The notes below the pieces were generated by a model, which had not been told where the DNA came from, made no database searches, and worked only from the letters and a program-made list of their open reading frames with translations. Position numbers and translations under genes: made by a program. From positions 951,367 through 1,015,366 of the forward strand of contig NZ_JQJJ01000009.1 in the NCBI RefSeq assembly GCF_000745475.1: DNA of 64,000 bases, in the 5' to 3' direction. Shown here in pieces: positions 50,911-58,581 of the stretch (positions are counted from its first letter, which is position 1; each line of letters opens with the position of its first letter). The DNA comes from Allobosea sp. UNC402CLCol (lineage in GTDB: Bacteria > Pseudomonadota > Alphaproteobacteria > Rhizobiales > Beijerinckiaceae).

Positions 50911-51237
50911 ATGCCACGATCCGTTCCGCGATCGCCTCGGGGCCTCGCCGAGCCGGTCAGTGCCCTGGACGTCCGGCATCAACTGGGGGGCATGCAGATC
51001 GGTCGCCGCCTAACGCGCGAGCGCGCGCTGACCACCGTCGTCGTCCTCCACGATCTGAACATCGCCACCCGCTTTTCCGACAGGATCGCGGTAAAGCGCG
51101 GCGGCCGACTGATCTGCCACAGTGGGCCGGACGTGGTGATCAGGACTGACATGAGCGCGGATGTTTTCGGCGTCGAGGCCGCGTTAGCCTCGGCGCCGGA
51201 CGGCTCCGCCACGGTTACGCCGCCGAGGGCGGTCTGA
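50911..51237 (+). pseudogene. Relic of a siderophore/iron ABC ATPase (FecE/FepC type)
   Basis: The frame reads LAEPVSALDVRHQL, VVVLHDLNIATRFSDRIAV and a C-terminal MSADVFGVEA, matching the last third of FecE/FepC-like ATPases from the Walker B/D-loop on. The Walker A and signature regions are missing and LLLDEP is replaced by RGLAEP, so the gene is truncated at its 5' end. The 167 bases before it (50744-50910) hold no gene, only repeated GCGGAC words. Confidence 0.6.
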
Positions 51238-51246
51238 CAGTGTGCT

Positions 51247-52272
51247 TCACCGGAAGGGCGGCGAATACTGTAGGCCGCCATTCGTCCAGAGGGCATTAGG
51301 GCCACGCTCCAGCTTGAGCTGCGATCCCTTGCCGAGATGGCGCTCGAAGCTCTCGCCGTAATTGCCGACCGTTGTAATCATGCGCACGGTCCAATCATTG
51401 GTGAGGCCCAGCCCTTCGCCAAACTTTCCTTCCAGGCCGAGGAAGCGCTTGATCTCAGGGTTGTCGGATTTGAGCATTTCCTTGACGTTGGCCTTCGTCA
51501 CACCGAGTTCTTCGGCATTGATCAAAGCGAAGACGGTGAAGCGCACCAGGTTGAACCAGCCTTCGTCTCCCGTTCGAACCCATGGGCCGAGCGGCTCTTT
51601 CGAAATCACCTCGGGCAGGATGACGTGATTGTCCATGTCCTGCAATTTGAGCCGGACCGCGGAGAGGGCCGAGATGTCGGTGGTGTAGGCGTCACAGCGC
51701 CCCGACTCGTAGGCCTTCAGCGCTTCCTCCGAGGTCCCGAAGGCGGCAACCTCGTATTTCATCTTGTTGCGCCGGAAATAGTCCGCGAGATTGAGTTCGC
51801 TCGTCGTGCCCTGTGCTACGCAGATCGAAGCGCCGTCCAGCTTGCTGGCGCTGGTGACACCGAGCTTCTTCGCGACCATAAACCCTTGCCCGTCATAGTA
51901 GTTGACGGTGGTGAAGGTGACGCCCTGACTAAGGTTGCGCGACAAGGTCCAGGTCGTGGTGCGCGGCAACACGTCGATCTCGCCTGCTTGCAGCGCGATC
52001 AATCGATCCTTGGAACTCAGCGGAATGAATTTGACCTTGTTCTGGTCGTTGAAGATGGCAACTGCGAGCGCACGACAGATGTCGGTGTCGAAGCCGTTCC
52101 ATCGTCCGTTGCCATCCTGGATCGAAAAGCCGGCGACACCGGGACTGCTGCCGCAGATCAATTCGCCACGCTCCCGGATCTTCGCCAGGGTTTGGCTGGA
52201 CTGAGCTGCAGCGGGTCCGCAGAACGGAGCCAGAAGAGCCAGCACCGTTGCCGCCTGGAGCAGTTTCATCAT
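51247..52272 (-). CDS. Amino-acid ABC transporter substrate-binding protein, AapJ/BztA-like
   Basis: About 341 residues, exactly the AapJ size. Signal peptide LLQAATVLALLAPFCGPAAA, then SQTLAKIRERGELICGSSPG, GFDTDICRALAVAIFND, IDVLPRTTTWTLSRNLSQG and the C-terminal GLTNDWTVRMITTVGNYGE, all characteristic of the general L-amino-acid group. GGAAGGGG precedes the paired ATGs (52272/52269). It is an orphan with no permease or ATPase genes nearby and must use another transporter. It lies 113 bases after the Cys/Met enzyme gene on the same strand. Confidence 0.92.
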   Translation of the reverse strand: MMKLLQAATVLALLAPFCGPAAAQSSQTLAKIRERGELICGSSPGVAGFSIQDGNGRWNGFDTDICRALAVAIFNDQNKVKFIPLSSKDRLIALQAGEIDVLPRTTTWTLSRNLSQGVTFTTVNYYDGQGFMVAKKLGVTSASKLDGASICVAQGTTSELNLADYFRRNKMKYEVAAFGTSEEALKAYESGRCDAYTTDISALSAVRLKLQDMDNHVILPEVISKEPLGPWVRTGDEGWFNLVRFTVFALINAEELGVTKANVKEMLKSDNPEIKRFLGLEGKFGEGLGLTNDWTVRMITTVGNYGESFERHLGKGSQLKLERGPNALWTNGGLQYSPPFR

Positions 52273-52385
52273 CGATTTCCCCTTCCTTTTTGGTGTTTGA
52301 TAGGCCGTCTTCGGGCAAAGCCTCCCCATCACGGCGCGAGGCTCGCGCCGTGTTTGTGTCATCGCAGTCTTGATGCTGCCTCCTG

Positions 52386-53570
52386 TCAGGCCGCCCTGTT
52401 CGCGGGGGCCTGTCCGAGCACCGAAAGCAGCCGGCTCAGATCGGCCCACAACTCATCAGGCTCTTCGAGGCCGATGCTGACCCGCAGGAGGGGTCCTTTC
52501 GCGGTCCATGCCGTCGCGGTCCTGTCCGGCGCGACCGCTTGCGGCGCGACGAGGCTGCGTGTGCCGCCCCAGGAAGCACCGATCGCGAAGACGCGCAGCG
52601 CGCTCAGCGCGGCGCTCATGGCCTCGTCGTCGACCGGTTTCAGCACGAGGCTGAACAGGCCCGAGGAGCGTCCCATGTCGCGCTTCCAGATGTCGTGCCC
52701 CGGGCAGGAGGGCAAAGCCGGATGCAGCACGCGCTCGACCATCGGGTGATCCATCAGTCGGTGGGCGAAGTCCTCCGAGACCTTGCCCATATGGGCGACG
52801 CGCAGGCCCATGGTCTCGATGCCGCGCAAGGCGAGCTGGCACTCGTCCGGTGAGACGCCGATGCCGAAGCCGCGCAGGATCTCCTTCATCTTCTGGCGCA
52901 GCGCCATGTCCTTGACCGTAATGGAGCCGAGCAGCAGATCGGAATGTCCGCCGACATATTTGGTCAGCGCCTCGCAGGCGAAATCAGCGCCGTGCTCAAG
53001 CGGCTTGAAGATCAGCGGGGTCGCCCAGGTGTTGTCGCAGCCGACCAGCGTGCCCTTGGCCTTGGCGGCGGCGGCGATGGCGGGCACATCCTGCACCTCC
53101 ATCGTGTTCGAGCCGGGCGACTCGACCCAGACCAGCTTGACGGTCTCGTCGATGAGATCAGCGATGCCGGCACCGATGAGCGGGTCGTAGACGTCATAGG
53201 CGATGCCGCGCGGCGCCAGATACTCGGCGCAGAAGCTTCGCACCGGGGGATAGACATGGTCCGGGACCAAGACCTTGTCGCCCGGCATCAGCACCGACAG
53301 CATGACGACGGTGACGGCGGCCTGGCCGGAGGGGACGAGCACTGTGCGAACCCCGTCGTGCAACTGTGTCAGTTGCGCTTCCAGCGTGCGGGTCGTCGGC
53401 GTGCCGTGCAGCCCGTAGGTATAGCCGTCGAAACCGCGATATTTGCGGGCCATGAAGCTCGCCCCATCGGGATAGACGATGGTGGAGGCCCGGTGTGTCG
53501 GCACGGCGAGCGAGGCGTAACCCTCCTCATTGACCGCCGGATGATGAACGCAGAGCGTGAGGTCGTGCAT
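52386..53570 (-). CDS. metC: Cys/Met-metabolism PLP enzyme (cystathionine beta-lyase-like)
   Basis: 394 residues, the size of cystathionine beta- or gamma-lyases. The PLP Lys is K204 (ALTKYVGGHSDLLLG) with D179 (GCDNTWATP) contacting the pyridine N. SGQAAVTVVML and FDGYTYGLHGTPTTRTLE complete the family pattern. Binding-protein and LysR neighbours suggest use of a cystathionine-like or thio-amino acid. I cannot tell from sequence whether it is a beta-lyase, gamma-lyase or another trans-sulfuration enzyme; metC is the closest general name. Confidence 0.85.
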   Translation of the reverse strand: MHDLTLCVHHPAVNEEGYASLAVPTHRASTIVYPDGASFMARKYRGFDGYTYGLHGTPTTRTLEAQLTQLHDGVRTVLVPSGQAAVTVVMLSVLMPGDKVLVPDHVYPPVRSFCAEYLAPRGIAYDVYDPLIGAGIADLIDETVKLVWVESPGSNTMEVQDVPAIAAAAKAKGTLVGCDNTWATPLIFKPLEHGADFACEALTKYVGGHSDLLLGSITVKDMALRQKMKEILRGFGIGVSPDECQLALRGIETMGLRVAHMGKVSEDFAHRLMDHPMVERVLHPALPSCPGHDIWKRDMGRSSGLFSLVLKPVDDEAMSAALSALRVFAIGASWGGTRSLVAPQAVAPDRTATAWTAKGPLLRVSIGLEEPDELWADLSRLLSVLGQAPANRAA

Positions 53571-53663
53571 GGTCGTTTTTCCTTGCTGCCGTCATAGTCG
53601 GGACGGGCGGCGAGGCAGGCAATCATGCAGCGGGCATGGAACGATGCCTCATCGTTATGCCTC

Positions 53664-54542
53664 TCAGCGCGCTGCCATCAGGCAGTCGATGAAGTCGCGT
53701 ACCAGCTGCGACTTCGGCTTGTCCGGCGGCAGGATCAGCAGGCTGCGGCTCTGCACGGCGGGCTCGAAGGGGCGCAGCACGAGCTGGCTCTGGTCGTGGC
53801 CGGCAATCGCATAAGGGCTGATTAGTCCGACGCCGACGCCCTGGGCCACCAGTGCGCAGACCGTTGCGGCATAGATCGTTTCGACCACCACGCGCGGCGG
53901 GGCCGCGCCGGCCTCGGACAGGATCATGTCGAAACGTTGCCGCGCGCGATCCTCCGGCACATAGGCGACGAAATCCACGCCCGAGAGGTCGTGTGGGCCG
54001 ATCGTCTCGCGCGTCGCCAGCGGATGGCCGAGCGGCATAGCGCACAACGCTCGCGGTTGCACGAACACCTGGTGGACCACGCCAGTGACATCGATCTCGT
54101 CGGCGGCCAGGCCGATGTCGTAGATCCCGGACGCTACTCCATCCCGGACATCGCGTGACGGCAGCACCATAAGGGTTACCGTCGCGTCGGGGCGCAGGTT
54201 GCGGAACCGCAGCACGGCATTGGGAACGATCGAGGAGCTCAGCGCCGACAGCGTGGCGACCCGGAGCTGGCCGGCACCATAGTCGCGAATCCGGGCCGCG
54301 CTGGCACGCAGGCGATCCATCCCCCGGAAATTGGCCTCAACCTCCGCGAAAAACGTTCGTCCTTCAGGCGTGGGGACGATGCGATTGCGCACCCGGTCGA
54401 ACAAGGCGAAGCCGAGGGATCGTTCGAGCTCCGCGATCAGGCGGCTGACGCCAGGCTGCGTCACCCCAAGGATTTCTGCCGCCCGAGAAACCGTGCCTGC
54501 TTTCATGACAGCGGCGAACACTTCGATTTGACGGCTGTTCAA
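53664..54542 (-). CDS. LysR-family transcriptional regulator
   Basis: 292 residues. The N-terminal winged helix has IEVFAAVMKAGTVSRAAEIL and GVTQPGVSRLIAELE; the effector domain has LRVATLSALSSSIVPNAVLR and YDIGLAADEIDVTG. It starts with a TTG at 54542 as there is no nearby ATG and the helix-turn-helix begins at once. It is upstream of the PLP enzyme on the same strand (93-base gap), so it may be autoregulated with it. Confidence 0.9.
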   Translation of the reverse strand: MNSRQIEVFAAVMKAGTVSRAAEILGVTQPGVSRLIAELERSLGFALFDRVRNRIVPTPEGRTFFAEVEANFRGMDRLRASAARIRDYGAGQLRVATLSALSSSIVPNAVLRFRNLRPDATVTLMVLPSRDVRDGVASGIYDIGLAADEIDVTGVVHQVFVQPRALCAMPLGHPLATRETIGPHDLSGVDFVAYVPEDRARQRFDMILSEAGAAPPRVVVETIYAATVCALVAQGVGVGLISPYAIAGHDQSQLVLRPFEPAVQSRSLLILPPDKPKSQLVRDFIDCLMAAR

Positions 54543-54737
54543 GTTGGGTTCGCCCCGCGCACCGATGCGTCGCTGCTACTGCATAGCTTCCTCAAGCGGA
54601 CACTCAAAATGACGACCGGGGTGGCAAGCGCCGGAGGCCGGTCTGGGTGCGTTGCGCCATAAGCGAACAGCAAGCCTGGCGCGTCACTCGAGAATAATCA
54701 TGCGGGCGCCTCTGGATGGCAAAACCGACTTTCCGGG

Positions 54738-55733
54738 TCAGGCGCTCATCGCAGCCCGAGAGATGGCAATTGACGCTACCAGCCCTGTCGGTTGCCAATC
54801 ACGCTCCACCGTCGCGTTCAGCGCGCTGGCAAGTCCTCCTTCGAGGCGACTGCCGAATCCGGCCCTGCCAGGCGCGGGCAGGGGGCCACCTGTTTCTCGC
54901 CAAAGGATGCGTGTCCGATCATCGTCGGCGGAGACCTCAACCTCAAGCCGCCCCGTCTCGGTTGAAAGCGATCCGTGCTTGGCAGCGTTCGTCGCCAACT
55001 CGTGCAGCAGCAACGCCAGATTGGTGACTGACTTTCCGTCGACATCGCAATCATTGCCGCGAACGCTGATGCGGTCGTCCGTGGCATAGGGTTCGAGGAT
55101 CGTCCGGACGAGTGTCAGCAGTCCTACATGCTGCTCGTTTTCCGGACCGAGCAATCGGTCCGACATGATCAGATCATGCGCGCGCGCTAACGAGGACAAT
55201 CTGGCTTGCACGTCCGCGATGATGTCGCCCTGGTTCGCCGACGTCTTCGCGCTGATCGCAACGATGGCCTTGGCCAGTGCGAACAGGTTCTTCACCCGAT
55301 GGCGCATCTCACCCATCAGAAGCTGCTGCTGCTCCTGTGCCGCGCGCTTCTCGGTGATGTCGCGCGCAATTTTGGATGCGCCGACGATGACGCCGTTCTC
55401 GTTGCGAATGGGCGAGATGGTCAGCGAAATGTCCACCAGCGAGCCATCCTTCCGGCGGCGCTTGGTCTCGAAATGCTCCACGCGCTTGCCGCTCTGGATT
55501 TGGGCAAGGATCAACGGCTCCTCATCCAGGCGGTCCTGTGGGATCAGAATCGTGATCGACTTGCCGATGACCTCGTCGGCGGCATAGCCGAAGAGCCGTG
55601 TTGCGCCCGGATTCCAGCTCTGGATGATCCCGTTGAGATTCTTGCTGACGATAGCGTCTTCGGAACCGTCGATGATGGCCGCGAGCCAATCGCGAGGATC
55701 CGGCGCATTTGCGATGTCAGGCATCCCCTGCAT
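54738..55733 (-). CDS. PAS-domain HWE-type sensor histidine kinase
   Basis: About 331 residues. A single PAS domain with PAC motif (residues 14-130: DWLAAIIDGSEDAIVSKNLN, GYAADEVIGKSI, ISPIRNENGVIVGASKIARD) is followed by an HWE/HisKA_2 kinase: H145 in EMRHRVKNLFALAKAIVAI, N-box LLLHELATNAAKHG and the short C-terminal G-box. No membrane segment, so it is cytosolic. The ATG at 55733 lies just before the PAS domain; a further-upstream ATG-like start at 55988 adds a low-complexity stretch and is not favoured. A response regulator is not encoded beside it. Confidence 0.87.
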   Translation of the reverse strand: MQGMPDIANAPDPRDWLAAIIDGSEDAIVSKNLNGIIQSWNPGATRLFGYAADEVIGKSITILIPQDRLDEEPLILAQIQSGKRVEHFETKRRRKDGSLVDISLTISPIRNENGVIVGASKIARDITEKRAAQEQQQLLMGEMRHRVKNLFALAKAIVAISAKTSANQGDIIADVQARLSSLARAHDLIMSDRLLGPENEQHVGLLTLVRTILEPYATDDRISVRGNDCDVDGKSVTNLALLLHELATNAAKHGSLSTETGRLEVEVSADDDRTRILWRETGGPLPAPGRAGFGSRLEGGLASALNATVERDWQPTGLVASIAISRAAMSA

Positions 55734-56388
55734 CAGGGGTGCCCGGCTCGCTTCTGACCTGGGCCTATCTTCCGGGTTTCTTTCAGTTGTCGACGAAGGT
55801 GAAGTTCCAGCGCCGCATTTTTGAAGCTCGCCCAAGCCGGCCATGCGCTCAGCCTCTCTCAAACCGCCATCTGCTTCGCAGAGTGCGTAGCCTTTGGCTC
55901 TATATCCTGTCCCCCGCGCGCGCCAAGCGCGCCACTGAGGCGCGAAGGCTGCTCCGCCGATTGGGTCTGTTCTGCTGTGGCAAGTCAAGCGATGGCGCAG
56001 CCGATGCCGCCCTCAAATGCTCTTCGGCCTCTCTGCCAAGGACAAGCTGGCTACCGATGCGGCGTGCCATACGTCGCGCCATCTCGACGACCCCTTCAAT
56101 GCCGGCCTAGAGGCCATAAGCCTGACCCTTACATCGCGAAAGCCCCACTCCGCGTCGATACGAAGCACAGTCAATTCTTGCGCCATTATCGTTTTCCAAA
56201 TCGGACGACTACGAACGCTGAAAGTCGGCAGCGGTTCCTATGCGACGCTTGTCAGCCGGCTGATTGTTGTCACCGTGGGGCGCAGCGAGGGGATCGCAGC
56301 ATGAAGGACCGCGCCATCCTCCATATGCAGTAAGACGCGACAAGGCGAAGGCGCTAGCCTCGATCGCAGAGGATTGGGAGGCTCAATC
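55734..56388. other. Intergenic region, no gene seen
   Basis: No frame here shows recognised domains or a good start. The composition is less GC-rich than the flanks and overlapping frames on both strands are short or lack a ribosome site. I see no promoter or repeat that can be named with confidence. Confidence 0.45.
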
Positions 56389-56865
56389 ATGCGCTGGCTC
56401 GCCCTTTTCGCATTGCTGATTGCCTCTGCTGCGATCGCTCCGGCGCAAGCGGCGGAGAACCCTCTCTGCAAATTGTTCACACAGAAAGAGGCCTCGGCTT
56501 ACGTGGGCGCAACTGTAGGGGAGGGCGAAAGCAGCCTCATTCCCGGCGCTTCTGGCTGTTCTTGGTCCAATGAAGACGCTGATAACAAGATGAGCGTCAG
56601 TGTTTTCCCGGCGGGTAACGCCCTCCAGCTAAAGGCCTGGGGCTTCGAAAGCTGGGAAGGATTTCGATCGGTCCCCGGAATCGGTGCTAAGGCCTATGTC
56701 GCTCGCTCACCGGTCATGGAGATCATGGGGAGGAAGATGGGCGGCGAGTGGCAAGCCGGAGCGATAGTAGGGAACGACTATATCGCCGTTGGAATGAAGG
56801 GACCAAAAGCCAACGCCGACGCTGTGCAGAGCCTCTTGAAGGACGCGATCGGACGGCGCCGCTAA
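56389..56865 (+). CDS. Secreted hypothetical protein
   Basis: About 158 residues. Clear signal peptide (MRWLALFALLIASAAIAPAQA) with Ala-x-Ala cleavage and a small globular mature part beginning ENPLCKLFTQKEASAYVGAT, then GASGCSWSNEDADNKMSVSV. Two cysteines could form a disulfide. GGGAGG precedes the ATG at 56389. The pattern resembles secreted DUF3558-type small proteins, but I do not claim membership. It converges with the next gene, leaving 28 bases. Confidence 0.75.
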   Translation: MRWLALFALLIASAAIAPAQAAENPLCKLFTQKEASAYVGATVGEGESSLIPGASGCSWSNEDADNKMSVSVFPAGNALQLKAWGFESWEGFRSVPGIGAKAYVARSPVMEIMGRKMGGEWQAGAIVGNDYIAVGMKGPKANADAVQSLLKDAIGRRR

Positions 56866-56893
56866 ATCTGTCGCCGCATTTGGATAAGACGCC

Positions 56894-57175
56894 TTAGGGC
56901 GACGGACGGGGTTTGCCCTGTTCCAAAGCTTGTCCCGCTGCATCGGTTTCCCGTCCATAGCTCTTGTTGTCCTGGCTCTCAGTCGTCGATGGCACCGACC
57001 TGTTTTGGTCTATCGAGGGGGAGCGACCTGTCGGGCTGGACCCCGTGCCTTCTTGCGTGACGGATCCTGGGCCTGGCTCTTCTTTCGGCGGGCTCGGGCG
57101 GGTTTGCGCATCAGCCTCGAGCGGTCCCGGCCCAAGGATCGCAAACACGCCAAGGGCGAGAATCGGGAGTTTCAT
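56894..57175 (-). CDS. Small secreted Pro/Ser-rich hypothetical protein
   Basis: About 93 residues with a signal peptide (MKLPILALGVFAILGPGP) and a hydrophilic, low-complexity mature region rich in Pro, Ser, Gly and Gln (for example SPPKEEPGPGSVTQ). GAGG lies five bases before the ATG at 57175. No known family; probably an intrinsically disordered periplasmic protein. Confidence 0.6.
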   Translation of the reverse strand: MKLPILALGVFAILGPGPLEADAQTRPSPPKEEPGPGSVTQEGTGSSPTGRSPSIDQNRSVPSTTESQDNKSYGRETDAAGQALEQGKPRPSP

Positions 57176-57342
57176 CTTGACCTCGCATCGCGTGGATCGA
57201 ATGGACAGGCAACGCGAGCGCTTCAAAACCTGTTCCGTCCTCCGGCCGGCACGCCTGCGCGCTCAGATCGATCGGCACGCTGCGCTGAAGGCTGGGGCTT
57301 AGAAGGCGCGGAACAATCGAGCTGAAGACAGATTACCAGGAC

Positions 57343-57480
57343 ATGCAGCGCCGCCGTCGCCCCCCTCTCGAGTTCTGGATATGGCTTGCCGTCATCGGAA
57401 TTGTGGTCATTTTGGCAGCTTATGCCGCCATGACACCGGCAATCGTCCCGGCGTCTCGACCTCCTATCGATGTCGGTTGA
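57343..57480 (+). CDS. Single-pass small membrane protein (45 aa)
   Basis: A 45-codon frame starts with ATG at 57343 and ends with TGA at 57480. A basic N-terminus (MQRRRRPPLE) is followed by one long hydrophobic segment (FWIWLAVIGIVVILAAYAAM), matching the positive-inside rule for a small membrane peptide. CAGGA lies just upstream. It is below the usual gene-calling length; function unknown. Confidence 0.5.
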   Translation: MQRRRRPPLEFWIWLAVIGIVVILAAYAAMTPAIVPASRPPIDVG

Positions 57481-57504
57481 TGTGCCTTTCGACAGCTGCG
57501 GGCT

Positions 57505-57771
57505 TCAATCCTCGGGCTGGCCGGCCTCGCCTTGGCTTTTCGAGGAGCTGCGGGTCACGCCATATTCGCTCGAAGCTCTTCGCTTGCCATCGAGGTCGTA
57601 GCCCGTCGCGGCCAACCCCCGGCGCAGGAGCTCCCTGATCGCCGCGGCACGGCTGGGCATCCGATTGTCAAAGCGGAAATCCTCCAGAGCCTGCAGCTCT
57701 TCCTGATCGATCATGATCTGAAGGCGCTCGCCGCGCGTCAGTTCATTGCCCTTGCTCGTGGTCTCCGTCAT
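57505..57771 (-). CDS. Ribbon-helix-helix-like small protein
   Basis: 88 residues. The pattern RLQIMIDQEELQALEDFRFD then PSRAAAIRELLRRGLA resembles a ribbon-helix-helix DNA-binding domain (beta-strand plus two helices). It may be an antitoxin or auto-repressor; no toxin-like partner lies beside it, and the C-terminal tail is disordered. Confidence 0.6.
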   Translation of the reverse strand: MTETTSKGNELTRGERLQIMIDQEELQALEDFRFDNRMPSRAAAIRELLRRGLAATGYDLDGKRRASSEYGVTRSSSKSQGEAGQPED

Positions 57772-58002
57772 GGCGGTTACTCATTCACCTCAACCGTCGC
57801 GATATGGGTAAAATGCACAACCTGCCATTTTGTTTCAAAGACCTTGTTTCGCGGCCCTGTCTCGAACAGCGCCAATTGAGCGGGTTAACATGCTGATTAA
57901 TCTCGTTTTTCCTGGATCACGCCCGAGGGGCGAGGTAGCCTGCTGGCATTGACTTCCTGCACGTGAGTCACGCGGAGATCGATCCCGGAGCTTGGAGGGG
58001 AC

Positions 58003-58302
58003 ATGAAACCGACATTTGAGGCCTACACGGTTGCATTGCCCTGGTATGAGCGAGAGGACTTCCATCGCCTCTGGGACTTGGCACATGACCGCGATCAAAT
58101 GCCGGCCGATTACGAGGAATGGCACCGCAATGCTGTTGCCGTGATGAATGCCTGGCTGGCTCGCGGCAGGGCTCTGGAGATCGTCACCATTCGACCCGAT
58201 GATTTTCTCGCCTGGCTCGAAGAGCGATCCCTTCCCAACACCGCCGAGATGCGCCGGCAATATGTCGAGGAGCTGGCGCGGCACTGCCACGACGTCGCCT
58301 GA
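58003..58302 (+). CDS. Hypothetical protein (99 aa)
   Basis: 99 residues, soluble, without a signal peptide. GGAGGGG lies directly before the ATG at 58003, a very strong ribosome site. Landmarks are ALPWYEREDFHRLWDLAHDR and MPADYEEWHRNAV with a C-terminal helix (RRQYVEELARHCHDVA). I do not recognise a family. The gap before it (57772-58002) seems non-coding. Confidence 0.65.
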   Translation: MKPTFEAYTVALPWYEREDFHRLWDLAHDRDQMPADYEEWHRNAVAVMNAWLARGRALEIVTIRPDDFLAWLEERSLPNTAEMRRQYVEELARHCHDVA

Positions 58303-58581
58303 AACAAAAAGCCTAGTATCACCAAGGCAAGTCTCTCGACCGACGCGCTTTTCACCGGGCAGCATGTGAGAGCTGCCAATCACGCCTGCCTTGCTGGCGA
58401 TTTTACCAGGCGGCGACGTCCGCCTTCGGGGTCGACATCCCCGGCATCACTTCCGCAGGGACCTTTCTCGCCAGCTTGCGAGCGCGCCTCGGTCCTGCCC
58501 CTTGGAACGTAAATCGAGCCTGGTCGTTTCAGCCATGCCTTGGGCAGGATCTTGGGGCGCGAGGGGGAGAGTTCCCAGATT

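Noticed and set aside
55821..56333. Plus-strand 170-codon frame in the 55.7-56.4 kb gap
   Set aside because: It lacks a ribosome site and any domain, and its residue composition (Arg/Ser/Cys-rich) is not protein-like.
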